Origin: Cycas panzhihuaensis | Lineage: Eukaryota; Cycadophyta | Length of the DNA stretch: 64,000 nucleotides | Assembly: GCA_023213395.1 (NCBI GenBank) | Contig: CM041465.1 | Location: forward strand, 39,439,741-39,503,740 | Reading direction: 5' to 3' | Part shown: positions 31,961 through 42,641 of the stretch, one piece after another | How the letters are laid out: the number at the start of each line of letters is the position of its first letter | How positions within the stretch are numbered: the first letter of the stretch is position 1 | The notes under the pieces: model-generated | Seen by the model: only the letters and a program-made list of their open reading frames with translations | Told to the model about the DNA's origin: nothing | Databases searched by the model: none | Program-made: the position numbers and the translations under genes

Positions 31961-32806
31961 TGTTGACTTCGCTGGGGTGCCTTGTTACACTTATGAGATA
32001 CCCTTTGCTGCACTTGTCAAGGTTTACACAACGCTATAGTCTAGTTTCAGGATACTATCAACATGGTCATTCACATACATTCCATATATAATTCACAGAA
32101 TGGTACACATCAGTACAGAAATCAATACATACTTCAGTAAATCATCATCACAACATCAAGCATACATCAATTTCCACGTAACTCTTCCTTTTATTAAGTC
32201 AATAGTTCATTTACACAGAGGCTGGAATGCATTCCTGAGCATTCCGGTGACATCTGATCTTCTTACATTACAATGCGTGCCGGATGGTACTTATCATACG
32301 GTGATGCTCGATCGGTACATCATGCGTCATCTCTGCACCTGGCGTGCAGTGATATCCGACTCTCACCCTCGAGCACATGACATAGGAATGAATAACTCGG
32401 CTCTCACACTGGAATGGTCCTCAAAGCACCATTAAATATGTCCCTTTGATGCCTTTTGGGTGAAAGGTTATGACCCAAAGTCATAACCATACATTTTTGT
32501 CACCAAGGTACCCTTTCACTTTAATCATTAGTTATACACTTTAACTAATGTCTCTTTAGGTCCGTCAGAATGCGTATGTCAGACTTCGGGCTTCCATCGT
32601 CCTGTTATCGTGCGTCAAATCGCTTCTTTGCCATGCGTGTCGTACGCACTGCCTGGTCACGCACCTTGCCATACGTACCTGAATGTTGATTTCTTCACTG
32701 TTTTACCTTGTGCGCATCGCATTCGGTCCGTACTTACATTCCTTTGGTCAATACAAGCCTGTATTCTGTCTTCCTCAAGGCCTATGTGTCACAATATGTC
32801 CCAACA
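31961..32806 (-). repeat. 5' LTR of I
   Basis: 846 bp, flanked on the plus strand by target duplication GCTAC at 32807-32811. Confidence 0.92.
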
Positions 32807-32811
32807 GCTAC

Positions 32812-33565
32812 CATAGACCATTCTAAAAGAAGACCTAGACAGTAAGTTATTTGTTTCAATTGGATTTTGGGAACTGGAAGTTAGAATGCCCATATGAAAA
32901 ATCAAGATATAATAGTACTCATATATGGAAAAAATGTAGTTCATGTAGCCATTGACCAGAACATTACTTATTGAATGCAAGGTTAATAAGCCTAACCATA
33001 GTGGTATCGAATATACCAAAGTTAATTTATAGACTAGAAGTGGGTTGAAGAAAAAACAAAAAGAAGAGGATGTAGATTAACCTAATCCTAAGGAGGAAAT
33101 TGATTGTTTTGCATCCATGAAATAAGCTTTGGTGGAAGTAGATTATAAAGCTGGAGCTAATAGATCTATATCATCAAGATTAGAAATTAGGCATGCATAC
33201 AAAAAGAGGAGGCCATAAAAGGAAAAGGAAGCAATAGTAGAAAACCAATCCCCTATGGTAGAATGCAACTAATTATTTTAGAATATACCCTTATAGGATA
33301 TATACTTAAAATGCTAGTATCAATGGAAAATCTAGAAAAACATTTACAATTAACTATCCCATGAACATGATTGATAACATAGATGAAATTGCGGTTGTTG
33401 CAAATCAAGGAGTTAAAGGGAAAAAAATAAAATATGATAAGGTTTAGCCATCTTTTGATGAATACCTTAAAGTGATACTGATTATATTAGGAGTGACTTA
33501 CAATAGTGTGATTGTAGATGGTGGGGTAGTTGTAAATCTACCATTAATACATAGATGGAGGTCAT
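32812..33565 (+). pseudogene. K nucleocapsid remnant and protease (continues after I)
   Basis: A CSSC-containing knuckle remnant near 32930-32990 aligns with G's third knuckle. Further on, LQLTIP (about 33345) and VIVDGGVVVNLPLIHRWRSF (about 33506-33565) align with G's LQLTIPLSQV and VIMDGGVAVNVLPAATWRKL. The region has many stops. Homology ends abruptly near 33565-33572, where element E seems to begin. Confidence 0.7.
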
Positions 33566-33572
33566 TTGGCGA

Positions 33573-34398
33573 TGAGACTCATCATCTCCTTACTTTTGTA
33601 TTTTTGCATATATTTGGGCTATTTGATGTACAAGTTATATGCAGTTTATGAGATTGTTGTAATGGTTATTTTATAGGAAATTTAGGCTCATATGGATGGG
33701 AAGAAAGCCCAGCATCAAATTTCCAAGATTGGTACTTTTTATTCTTTTCTATATTTGTTAACTTTGAAATTAGTATATTTGTAATGTACTAACTTTGAAG
33801 TTAGTACATTCACAATGTAGTAAGTATAAAGTTAGCCAAGATAGGATTATTTTCAAATAGTGTTATTAGATCTTACACACGATTAGTATTTTTGTTGATT
33901 AAGAGTCATTACGGTTGGGACAAATTGCCAAGAATCATGGATAGTTGTCTATGTTTGATGATGAACTTATATATAATTTCTTTTTTGTAAAGCAACATAA
34001 TATATAGAGGATTTTCTCATTATGTACAAAAGCTTTCTTTGCTATCTTTATGTTCTTTAGCCCATCTCATGGAAAACCCTTGTGCTTATTCATTTAGGAT
34101 GGGAGTGTGTGCTACAACTTGTAAGGGTAGCACCATGTGATGGGATTGTTGTTAGTATAACATGTAGTTTTGATCATGCTTATTAATTTTTACTTATATA
34201 TAGAATTGGTGACATGGTTATTTGGAAAGGAAGATTTTATGCAGTTAGATCTTTGATTAATTTCTTTTCACCATAACTTAGCATTTGTAACTTCTTAGTT
34301 ATGTTAATTCAAAAGTATACAAACCCTATATTGACATACTCCCTTAAGAATTTTTGAGAACCATTTAAGGGCCAATCATTTTTGCATTATTAGCCAGG
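33573..34398 (+). repeat. Possible 5' LTR of Gypsy element E
   Basis: A non-coding stretch between K's protease and a primer-site-like TTGGCAACCCATTGTTGGG (34401-34419). It begins TGAGACTC where K homology stops. It contains a palindromic AGTACATTA-like repeat (about 33765-33835, TGTACTAACTTTGAAGTTAG type) also found at 61375-61690. No second copy was found, so the LTR identity rests on position only. Confidence 0.3.
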
Positions 34399-34454
34399 AA
34401 TTGGCAACCCATTGTTGGGCTATGTAGAAGTGTAAAATTACACCATATGCTTAT

Positions 34455-34459
34455 GATCC
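34455..34459. repeat. Possible target duplication of F (GATCC)
   Basis: GATCC on the left versus AATCC at 37450-37454, 4 of 5. Confidence 0.4.
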
Positions 34460-34812
34460 TAAAGTGATCCTAACGGGGATCTACTTCCACAAACACAAAA
34501 GAAAATTAAAATGAAAGATGAGATGAAACTCTTAAGAGCCAAATGGTCAAAAGACCCTAGATGGATTAACTCGTAAAATATGATTTATAGATAAATGATA
34601 ATCCTTTATTTATAGGTGTCAAAATTGATCACTTTTAAAAATGTTGACTTTTTAATAATAATAAAACCAACTTCCAATAATAATAATAAGATACCTAGTC
34701 CCTAATAATAGTAAAATTGACTTCAAATAATTATAATTAAGGCTAACTTCTATTAATCCATGATCTAACCATAACTATGGCTGACTTCTGTTAGTGGCAT
34801 AGGTCCACAACA
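34460..34812 (-). repeat. 3' LTR of F
   Basis: Pairs with 37097-37449 over its whole length. On the minus strand it starts TGTTGTGGACC. It includes AATAATAATAA-rich segments. Confidence 0.75.
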
Positions 34813-35070
34813 ATTATGGCTCTTTCGAAACATGCTTTGCCCATAAAACATTAACAATGGTGTATGCTACTCTTTTGAGGTAGGTCAGTGAATTAGGCAA
34901 CCATCCATTGTTGTATAAAATGTTGTTCCTTTAGCTCCTTGGTTTGGAAGAATAGTATGGTGAAGAAGCCAACTTGGTCTTAGTGAGTCATTCTTTGCAT
35001 TGCTTTTTGTAAGTATATCCTTTGATCTTATGGTAGAAATCTAAGTAGGTTGATATTTTTGTCTAATAAC
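34813..35070 (-). other. F region between protease and 3' LTR
   Basis: About 260 bp with no recognised motif. In a complete element more than 3 kb of pol would be expected here. Confidence 0.4.
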
Positions 35071-35660
35071 CCAATTATTCATCATGTTGCCTCTTATAGT
35101 TTCAACTTTTGGTGTTGGGGTATGACTTCTTGTTAGCTGGTATTTCTGTCCATTGATTTTGAACTTGATAAAGCTCCAGTCATGATTTAGGGCATAAGTC
35201 CCAAGTGTTCATATCCATCTAATACCCAATATTACGTCAAATCCTTCTATAAGAGTGGGATAATAATCGATCAAGAACTTATAATTGCTTATATGAAGTC
35301 ATTAGCTCTCAATTTTTCCTAAGCTCTATTCTCTTGGGCATGAGGTATAAGACTTCTCTCTCTTCATATTCAATCCTAATTTCTTTGCTATCTGAGTGTC
35401 GATGAAGTTATGTGCACTACCTAGATTGATGAGAATCACAACCTTTTCCTTTATGAGGTAACCAAAGAGTTTGATGGTGTTAGCCTATGGTGTCTCTGAC
35501 ATGGTTGGTAGGGGAACTTTAAGTCTACCATCCTCTACTTTTGCTTCTTCCATTTTGGTTGACTCTTTGTCCTAAGATTTCCCCTCCTCTGAATCTTCTT
35601 TGCATTCCTCATCTTTGTCATCTTTAATATCGATCTCCTCATTGCTCTTCATATATTGGT
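35071..35660 (-). pseudogene. F protease, decayed
   Basis: On the minus strand the aspartic protease motif reads VVILINLGSAHNFID (about 35437-35393). The catalytic Asp of the usual LIDSGSTHNFID is Asn here, so it is inactive. Downstream blocks (about 35270-35150) resemble the ILG-W-TLG segment that follows in this protease family. Stops are frequent. Confidence 0.65.
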
Positions 35661-36600
35661 TCCCTTTGCTCTAATGGTTTTCACATGTGTGGCAAATATT
35701 GAGTGTCTTTTCCCTATCCTTTTTACCTTCTTAACACATTTTTGTAAGGCCCATGCCTTGCCTATGTTAGAACTATTATCTTGATAGCTCAAGGTTCCTT
35801 GCTTGTTATGCTCGACTTTTTTGCATCCCAAGCTTAGGATTTTGGGTGATATCACGACATTAAATCCTCTTTAATTGATTTGATATTTAGCTTTATCTTG
35901 TTGCATTATGTTGTTTATTTCATTCAACATATTTATTTTAGAGTAGAGAATCTTTATTCATATTGTGAATCATGGATTACTAATATATGGTGGGGGATCC
36001 TTGGAGAAGGAGGTGTTAGCCCTTATAGGGGGCTTCTTAAAATTTTCTATTTGTTCTTTAAAGGCTTCCATAAAATATTTAAAATTGTGAGTGTTTCCTT
36101 TCCATTTCTAGAGTGTTACCTAATGATACATAGACCTCGTTACATGGTCTATGGCAAAGTTGATTTGTCCTCATGCCTCATTGATATGGGGTTCATCAAT
36201 AACATTTTCTATTTTTACTAACCATTTGTCTGCTTTATTATTACTCTCTTGGGAATAGACCAATACCTTTAGATTATGGTAGTAGACCAATTGCTGGTGG
36301 TCCTTGTATTCTTATATTTCTTCCATCCTCTTCCTCATACTTTTTATATACTTTCTGATCTTTTTTTTAAATGATTGCCATCATTGGTGTTCTCTTTTTA
36401 CCTGGGATCCTTTGTTGTCGGTGGATAGCTTATGTATCTCTTCTTTTTACTCTTCAAAATTTTCCCTAAGATTTCAGAGGTCCTAAAAAACTTAATTTAT
36501 TTTTTCCTTATATTTGATTGTCTTTGGTATCTAAAATATTGAGTGAAGCTCTAATTTTTACAACCTTCCTAGTGACATCTTGAATATCTTTTAATGTCAA
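35661..36600 (-). pseudogene. F gag, decayed
   Basis: Read on the minus strand from about 36600 to 35660. It has segments such as ADKWLVKIENVIDEPHINEA (about 36230-36170), matching a Gypsy gag N-terminal capsid pattern, and a possible knuckle remnant CHTCENH near 35690. No continuous frame exceeds 70 codons. The plus-strand ORFs here (for example 35880-36221) are shadows. Confidence 0.5.
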
Positions 36601-37096
36601 CCATATAAAATTATTTTCAAGTGTATCAAATTAAATCTCATATTAAAGTCACATAAATAAATATTCTAATGCTTTAGAAGAAATTAAATTTTGATACTTG
36701 TAGTAGAAGTTATGGCCCTTTTAAGGTAGGTCATGATTAGGGTTTTTAGGGACAGTAGTAGTACCTCTTACTAAAATTCTTATAATTTTTTATTCTAATG
36801 TCTAGTTGAGTTGAAACCACTTTCAATGAAAAATAGGCATTAAGCCACATATATTTGAAATAAAAATTGAGGTCAATTAGACACTTATAACTAAAATTAT
36901 GGTAGTTTGATGTTGTAATAGTAGATTTTAGACCTTAGAGATCACAATTTCAATCCAAAACCTACAGTAAAACCACTCAAAATTTGGAGAAAAAGTTCGT
37001 TCAACTTAAATTTGAGATTTTTTTTTTTTTTTTTTGAAAATTTTTTATTTTTATTTCGAAAACTGAAAATCCTTTATATGCAAAAGACGAATACCA
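36601..37096 (-). other. F leader
   Basis: Non-coding. 36700-36985 is homologous, in inverted orientation, to 45600-45868, which marks another F-related element there. A poly(T) run lies at about 37019-37036. TGGTATTCGTC on the minus strand next to the LTR (37086-37096) could be a damaged primer site. Confidence 0.5.
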
Positions 37097-37449
37097 CTTA
37101 GAATGATCCTTAAGGGGATCTAGTTCCATTAAACACAAAAGAAAGTTCAAATGAAAGATGAGACAAAGCTCTTAAGAGCCAAATGGTCAAAAGACCACAA
37201 ATGGATTAACTCACAAAATATGATTTACAAATAAATGATAATCCTCTATTTATAGGTGTCAAAATTGATCACCTTTTAAAAGACCAACTTCCTAATAATA
37301 ATAAAACCAACTTCCAATAATAATAAGATACTTAGTCCTTAATAATAATAAAACTGGATTCTAATAGTTATAATTGAGGCTAACTTATATTAACCCATAG
37401 TCTAGCCATTGTTATGGTTGACTTCCATTAATGGTACAAGTCTAAAACA
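37097..37449 (-). repeat. 5' LTR of F
   Basis: 353 bp, partner of 34460-34812. Confidence 0.75.
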
Positions 37450-37599
37450 AATCCTAAGGGATGAGCATTAGGCCCCAAGATGGATGGAGAAGATTCATAA
37501 TAAAAAACACCTAATTTCATAAATCAACCTAGCAATTAAAGAAAAATTCATGCAAAAAAAATTAGAAACTCATAATAGTTGAGGACATAAAGGAAGAAA

Positions 37600-38280
37600 A
37601 GAAGAACATAATATTTCCCATTCAATTTGGAAAAGAAGATCGATATGGTAAAGTGAAGGGAATCTTGTATAATTGATCCCAATTTTACAATAATAGGTAT
37701 AAGTATCTAGATACGTTCCTTTTTGAAATTCAAGTGCTATGTAGGTGTTATGATTATTTGTTTGGCAACCAACAACTTAAATTATTTCCATCCACATTAA
37801 AAGATAGTATGTTGGAATGGTTTATGAGTATTGCATTTTACTTAATTCATTCCTGAAAATAATAAAAAGAATTGTTTTTGAAGAAATATTAGGAGTTTCA
37901 ACAAGATGAAGATATGAAGACTCTAATTTTGCACTTCAAGAAAAGAAAATGATTATAGAAGAGTAAATTGAGAGAATGGAATATTTACTTTGACATGATC
38001 CAGATCATGGGTACCCAAAGAATACATTAAAGAGAATGTTGTTGGCATGATTACTTCTAATACATATATGGCTTGAAATAGTGAAAGTAACAAAGTCAAG
38101 CAAGATGCCCTTCTATGAAATCAAATAATTTTGTGAAAAGTATCATAAGGCATCCAAAACATGGTGCTTTTGGAGCACTAGAATGAATAGAATTTATGCC
38201 ATGAATAATGACCTCCATGTGGGTGTAATCACAAAACTAGAGTTGCATAATGCATTTGGGGATGTAAAGTAAGAGATTTT
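37600..38280 (+). pseudogene. E gag capsid, first part
   Basis: One frame from 37699 is clear: KYLDTFLFEIQVLCRCYDYL, then QLKLFPSTLKDSMLEWFMSI (to about 37835), the classic Gypsy gag block of a small helix followed by L-x-x-x-x-W-F. After stops the frame continues near 38110-38275 with EKYHKASKTWCFWSTRMN and GVITKLELHNAFGDVK. D interrupts directly after this. Confidence 0.75.
38276..38280. repeat. Target duplication of D (ATTTT)
   Basis: ATTTT on the left and ATTCT at 41902-41906, 4 of 5. Confidence 0.6.
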
Positions 38281-38492
38281 TCTTAAATTCTGTATTGTGA
38301 AGATGTCAAAAAACTGATTGATTAATTATGGAGGAGGAAATACCTCCTTAAATATACATTATAGAGTACAACCATTACAAAGTGAATTGTAACTGAAGTT
38401 TTTAGGGATGACACATGTCAATCTTATATTGGGAGTTACACAATGAGGGGTTTATAGCATTACTTCTTAAAGATCTAAGATAAAACATTACA
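38281..38492 (-). repeat. 3' LTR of D
   Basis: 212 bp, homologous to 41684-41901 and to A's LTRs. Its start on the minus strand (TGTAATGTTTTATC) is slightly shortened relative to the 5' LTR (TGTTAGAATGTAATGG). Confidence 0.88.
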
Positions 38493-39480
38493 TGGTTTTG
38501 ATGTACCATCTTGGTACTTTTCCCTTCCTTAATGATTTTGATGTATTATCTTGGTACTTTCTTTTCTTTTTTCTATTCTTCTTCTATGACTATTCCTTCG
38601 AATGCCTATTCCTTTTCTTCAGATAACAAGCCTTCATGTGATTCTTTTAGGATTTCTTTGATGGTTATCCTAGATGTTTCTTCCAAGAGAATTTCTTGTG
38701 GTATTTCCTTTAGCATTTATTTAATAACCTAAATTTGGGATTGGCTTTCTATTACATTTTTTCATTGAACATAACGTCTCTACTAGCATAAATCTTGTTG
38801 GTCTTGGGATCTATGCATTTTTAGGCCTTTGAGTTTTTATTGTATCTGATCATGATACATTCTATGCTCTTGGAATCAAGTTTTAACCTATTTTTGTCAG
38901 GTATATGCATAAAGGCCTGACACCCAAACACCTTCAAATTACTTATGTCATGTTTCCTACATATAGATACTTCCTTTGGTGTGATTTATTCTAATGCCTT
39001 TATGGGACTTCGATTTATCAAGTAGCATGTTGTGCTTACTACTTTTTTCCAATAGGTTTTTGAAACCTGTTTCTCGTAGACCATGCTTTGAGCCATATCC
39101 ATAATGGTTCTATTTTTTCTCTCTATAACCCCATTAGATTGAGGAGTATAAGCGGTTGTAAACTGTATATATATTCCATTTGCTTTACAGAAGTTCAATA
39201 ATTCTTTAAAAATATACTCACCACCAATTTTATATTATACTAATTTTATTTTGAATCCTAGTTTAAATTCTACTTCTACTTTAAATTCTTTAAAAGTCTC
39301 AAAGACTTCTAATTTATTGTGGAGGAAATAAATCCATACCTTTCTAATGAGATCATCAATAAATGTTAGGAAATACCTATAACCATTAGTTGAATGTGGA
39401 TTAAAAGGTACACAAAATTTTGTATGGACTAACTCTAACTTATTTTGGCCTTACCACTCACTTTATTTGAATGGAAGTCA
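38493..39480 (-). pseudogene. D integrase, decayed
   Basis: Minus strand. An ORF 39198-38986 reads NFCKANGIYIQFTTAYTPQS then NGVIERKNRTIMDMA, the Copia integrase block with its catalytic Glu (IERKN). Upstream (to about 39480) are FLTFIDD- and KVWIYFLHNK-type blocks. Downstream are ISNLKVFGCQAFMHIPDK near 38950-38890 and the C-terminal CIDPKTNKIYASRDVMFNE. Short duplicated GATGTA-CATCTTGGTACTTT sequences at 38501-38562 precede the 3' LTR. Confidence 0.8.
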
Positions 39481-40060
39481 ATGTTGCTTCTCGAACTAAC
39501 ATCCTTTACACATAAAATTATTAGATGTGATAGAAGGCAACATATTAACCATTCCTTCATTTTGCATTAACTTTAATTTTTCTAAAGGAAAATGCCTACA
39601 CTTCAAATACCACATCTTATCATTAATATTGGAATTTATAGCAATACAAGCTTCTTCATCGATATTAGAGAATATAGGAGTAGAGAGCAGCTTATGCAGG
39701 TCATTACTTCTTATGCATTTTGCAATTACATTATCATTATTTCTCATGTCTAGAATACAGTAGTTTTTTTCTTCATCAAATATTGTTCTTAGTTTTTTCT
39801 TACTAAGCTGAGATACTGAGAGAAGATTCATTTTTAATCTTGGGACATGCAAAACATTTCTGATTTTCTTTATATTTCCTTACAAGTTGACAACTATAGT
39901 TCTAACTCTATTTATGTCCAAAGGATACTTGTCTCCCAACTCTACTGATTTGTCGAAGGTGTAGGGTTTGAGTGACTCAAACTAATCTTCTCTACTGGTC
40001 ATATGTCGAGATGCTCCTGAGTCAATGAATCATATGTCCTTATCTTGAAGACCTATAGTG
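39481..40060 (-). pseudogene. D protease and pre-integrase domain
   Basis: Minus strand. The protease motif IDSGASRHMTSREDWFESLK lies near 40035-39970 with the catalytic Asp kept. A 118-codon ORF 39852-39496 covers the pre-integrase: VPRLKMNLLSVSQLSKKKLR, MWYLKCRHFPLEKL, ending MCKGC. It matches A (3840-4230) closely. Confidence 0.85.
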
Positions 40061-41668
40061 AGAGCAATAATGAATGTTATTTCCTCCTCTTCTTCTTTTG
40101 TTTGTTCCTTACTATAGTTTCTTATCAATCACTTTCCTCTTTAAATATCAACTTACCTTTGAGGGCATTGATATGGATAGTGTCCTAGCTATCCATAGTG
40201 GTAGCAAAGATCAAATGCCCTACAAGAACTTGAAATATGACTAGGCTTACTATAATTATAACATACTCTTACATCCCTTGGATTTGTACATCCATGTCCC
40301 CTACTATCTTGCCACTATCCACAGAGAGGATTCCTCCCTTCTGGTGTTCATCTTCTTCCTCTGGATTGACTCCATCCTCTGGATTCCAAGTTTAATTTGG
40401 TTATAAAAGCATCTTTTATTCCTACTAGGTCTTTATAGTATTTATTTCTTTTCTATTATCTTAATAATAAATCAGTTAGAGTATTAAGAGTCATCTTGTT
40501 AATCTAGTTATTGTTAATTATGGTATTAATTGTAACATGAAATGATTTGGGCAATTTTCTTGCTATCATCTCCATTACTTCTTGTTCCTTAATGGTGTCC
40601 CCAAAGAGATAATTTCTTATTGAGATTATCTTATGTATAAAATCAAATACTGTATCTAATTCTGTCATATATAGCTTTAATAATTCCTCCTTGAGGGAAA
40701 TTATTTTGGCATTATTCTTTTGGCTATATAGATTTTCATAGCATTTCTATATTACGAGGGAAGAGTTTAATTTTTCCACATAGACGAGGAGTGGATCAGA
40801 AATTGAGAGTTTCAGGATTATTACTCTAGCATTTTCTCTTTCTTCCCAGTTTGCTAAGTTTGCACTTCTGGCAATAGGCTTTGTTTTAGTTCCATTGGTA
40901 ATGCTCTAAGTATTTTTAGCTCTCAATAAAGTTTCTATCTTAATTTTCTAGACCTGATAATTTGTGTTTGTCAATTTGTCCTGAACTAACAAAGTCAAGA
41001 TTGATGAGGCTATTTTCAGACAGAGAAACCAAATCTGGACTGTTTTGATAGTACAAATGTATAGATTTTTAGTTGGAACCCTAACTATATGGATGGGTAT
41101 AAAATGTACCTTAGAAGGAAGATCTTTTTGAGAGGATTATGGATCAAAAATTATTTTTTTAGAATAGTTTATAAATTATGAGAATATCAGCCTAAAAAGT
41201 AGAAATGGGCAGCTAGGTTTTTGGAGAAAAATGCTTGAAACTTGTCGAATCTTTCACCAATTTGTAAAAAATTGAGTTTAATCTCTTTGAATGAATGAAA
41301 CACAATGTTTATGAAAGATTTTACACAGAGATCAGTTATTTATGAAGATATTTACTAGAGTGCCTCCAAACCCATGTAGACTAGTAAATTGAGAAAAATT
41401 GCCTCTAAACTTACTCTGATGACTTTGATCTAGTTGAGAAAAATGATCCTCATGCCTTGATCTACTTTTTGGTCAAATTTCATTTAATTCTAAGAACTTT
41501 TAGGAAATCTCATCAGTGTAGGGATAATTTTGAAATTCTTTCTTTTCTTCTAGAGATTTTAGCTCCTTCTTTTTCCACTGGGTTCTTTAACCCTTGAATT
41601 CTTCTTCAATGTCATTCACAACAACTATACTTTCTCTCTTTTCTTCCTCCTTCAGAGGGTCAGGCTAA
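40061..41668 (-). pseudogene. D gag and leader, decayed
   Basis: Minus strand. Two knuckles near 40265-40170 (CYNYSKPSHISSSC and CYHYG..LGHYPYQC, with Cys changed to Tyr in both). Gag homologous to A covers about 40920-40380. A leader runs from 41668 to about 40930. Stops and frame changes occur throughout. Confidence 0.7.
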
Positions 41669-41683
41669 CCTGCTCTAATACCA
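41669..41683 (-). other. Primer-binding site of D
   Basis: TGGTATTAGAGCAGG on the minus strand directly after the LTR end TTTAAGA. Confidence 0.83.
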
Positions 41684-41901
41684 TCTTAAATTTTGTACTG
41701 TGAAGATGTCAAAAAATTAATTGATTGATTATGGAGGAGGAAATACCTTCTTAAATATACATTATAGAGTACAACCATTAAAAAGTGAATTGTAACTAAA
41801 GTTTTTGGGGATGACATATCAATCTTATATTAGGAGTTACACAATGAGGGGTTTATAACATTACCCCTTAAAGATCTAAAATAAACCATTACATTCTAAC
41901 A
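41684..41901 (-). repeat. 5' LTR of D
   Basis: 218 bp, TGTTAGAATGTAATGG...AAATTTAAGA on the minus strand. Confidence 0.88.
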
Positions 41902-41906
41902 ATTCT

Positions 41907-42321
41907 TTTGGTAGTGGTGGAACAATTATCTCAATTGGAATTAAAAAGCAAGAAAGAATGAGTTCAACATACACAGAGTTTGGTACATAAAAAGACATAT
42001 CAAGAACAAGATATTATAAAAATAGAGGAAGGGGTCATTTATAATGCATTTATTATGCAGAATCAAAGGTGTCTTATAAAAATGGAATTTGTAGAGACCT
42101 TGAGGCCAAATGGGAGAGCAAGAACTTTTGAATGGTATGTACCCATTTGACACGAGGAATTTGCTACTACATGGGTACATAAATGCTTTTCCACATCAAC
42201 TTAGATTCTTTCAAGAAAATACAGGTTTTCCTATACCATATTTTTTAGAGTTAGGACATCCTTATGGGCATGATGATCCGTTAGCATTTTCTCAAACCCC
42301 CCCTCCACCATTCTTTCAAAT
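41907..42321 (+). pseudogene. E gag, second part
   Basis: Continues in frame with the segment left of D: VVVEQLSQLELKSKKE, a stop, then HKKTYQEQDIIKIEEG and RARTFEWYVP to about 42140. An overlapping ORF (42110-42376, proline-rich end) may be its frameshifted continuation. No knuckle is recognised. O interrupts near 42321. Confidence 0.55.
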
Positions 42322-42636
42322 TGTTAGATTAGTAGTTTTGGTTAATTGCTTATGGTTAATGCTAAGTGGTGATTAATTAATGTTAAGATAAAGGGCATGA
42401 ATACTAAGAATTGCAACCATTACTTAATGCATCATTTTGGGGGTAATATAAACCATGTGGTGGAATTTGTAATTTGGGTTAGATATATAAAGGAGGATAT
42501 ATTAATTAATATTAGAAGAAATATAATCAACCATTTTTTTTTATGGGTTTTCCCTTGAAAGGGTTTCCCATGTTAAACCTGTGTATTGTACTTTTTCATG
42601 TGTGCTTGCATATATGATCAAGATCCGGATTATTCA
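42322..42636 (+). repeat. Probable solo LTR O (Copia type)
   Basis: It starts TGTTAGATTAGTAG and ends GGATTATTCA, 315 bp. It contains a TATA box GATATATAAAGGAGG (about 42482) and GGTTTTCCCTTGAAAGGGTT (about 42547), an element common in plant Copia U5/R regions. Flanks are CAAAT and AAAAT (4/5). No internal domain or primer site follows, so it is read as a solo LTR. Confidence 0.55.
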
Positions 42637-42641
42637 AAAAT

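Larger units (their letters stand above)
27268..32806 (-). mobile_element. Deleted Tat-like Gypsy element I (gag-protease-integrase tail only)
   Basis: A minus-strand element with perfect duplication GCTAC, LTRs of 846 and 869 bp (5' LTR 31961-32806, 3' LTR 27268-28136), primer site, gag, protease and only the last part of integrase. Compared with its relative G it lacks the capsid-like linker, RT, RNase H, the integrase zinc region and core, and the extra ORF. It is therefore non-autonomous. It inserted in K's gag region. Similar LTRs and the perfect duplication point to a comparatively recent event. Confidence 0.9.
15400..33570 (+). mobile_element. Old Tat-like Gypsy element K (5' part), host of G and I
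   Basis: A decayed plus-strand Gypsy element. It has a diverged LTR ending at 16058, a primer site at 16059, gag starting MPPKKPS (16203), more gag after G (25975-27262), a zinc-knuckle remnant and protease after I (32812-33565). Joining across each insertion restores homology with G's own gag and protease at matching positions, and the flanks carry G's and I's perfect target duplications. RT onwards is not found in the window. The left end is approximate; the right end is taken as where E seems to begin. Confidence 0.75.
34460..37449 (-). mobile_element. Gypsy element F with gag and protease only
   Basis: Minus-strand element with two direct repeats of 353 bp each (34460-34812 and 37097-37449), roughly 80 per cent alike, taken as LTRs. 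Between them the minus strand holds a leader, gag and a protease of the type that occurs in chromovirus-like Gypsy elements (NLGSAHNFID motif). No RT, RNase H or integrase is seen. Length about 3.0 kb. Confidence 0.7.
38281..41901 (-). mobile_element. Copia element D, lacking RT and RNase H
   Basis: Minus-strand Copia of the A family. 5' LTR 41684-41901, primer site, leader, gag, knuckles, protease, integrase, then the 3' LTR 38281-38492. RT and RNase H are missing: the coding region ends soon after the integrase C-terminus. Protease and integrase are better preserved than in A. It is inserted in E's gag. Confidence 0.87.

Noticed and set aside
27268-32806. Endogenous pararetrovirus as source of gag-protease frames
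   Set aside because: LTRs, a 5-bp target duplication, an integrase module and Gypsy-type motifs identify a retrotransposon.
33573-34398. Continuation of K protease
   Set aside because: Translated frames after about 33565 share nothing with G or H protease, so I treat it as a different, non-coding segment.
36304-36486. Plus-strand Phe/Leu-rich ORFs in 35880-36490
   Set aside because: They are shadows of the minus-strand F gag, which has Lys/Glu-rich composition.
42110-42376. Possible host gene exon (88-codon ORF with PPPP motif)
   Set aside because: It overlaps the E gag frame, is cut by a probable LTR and has no recognisable family.
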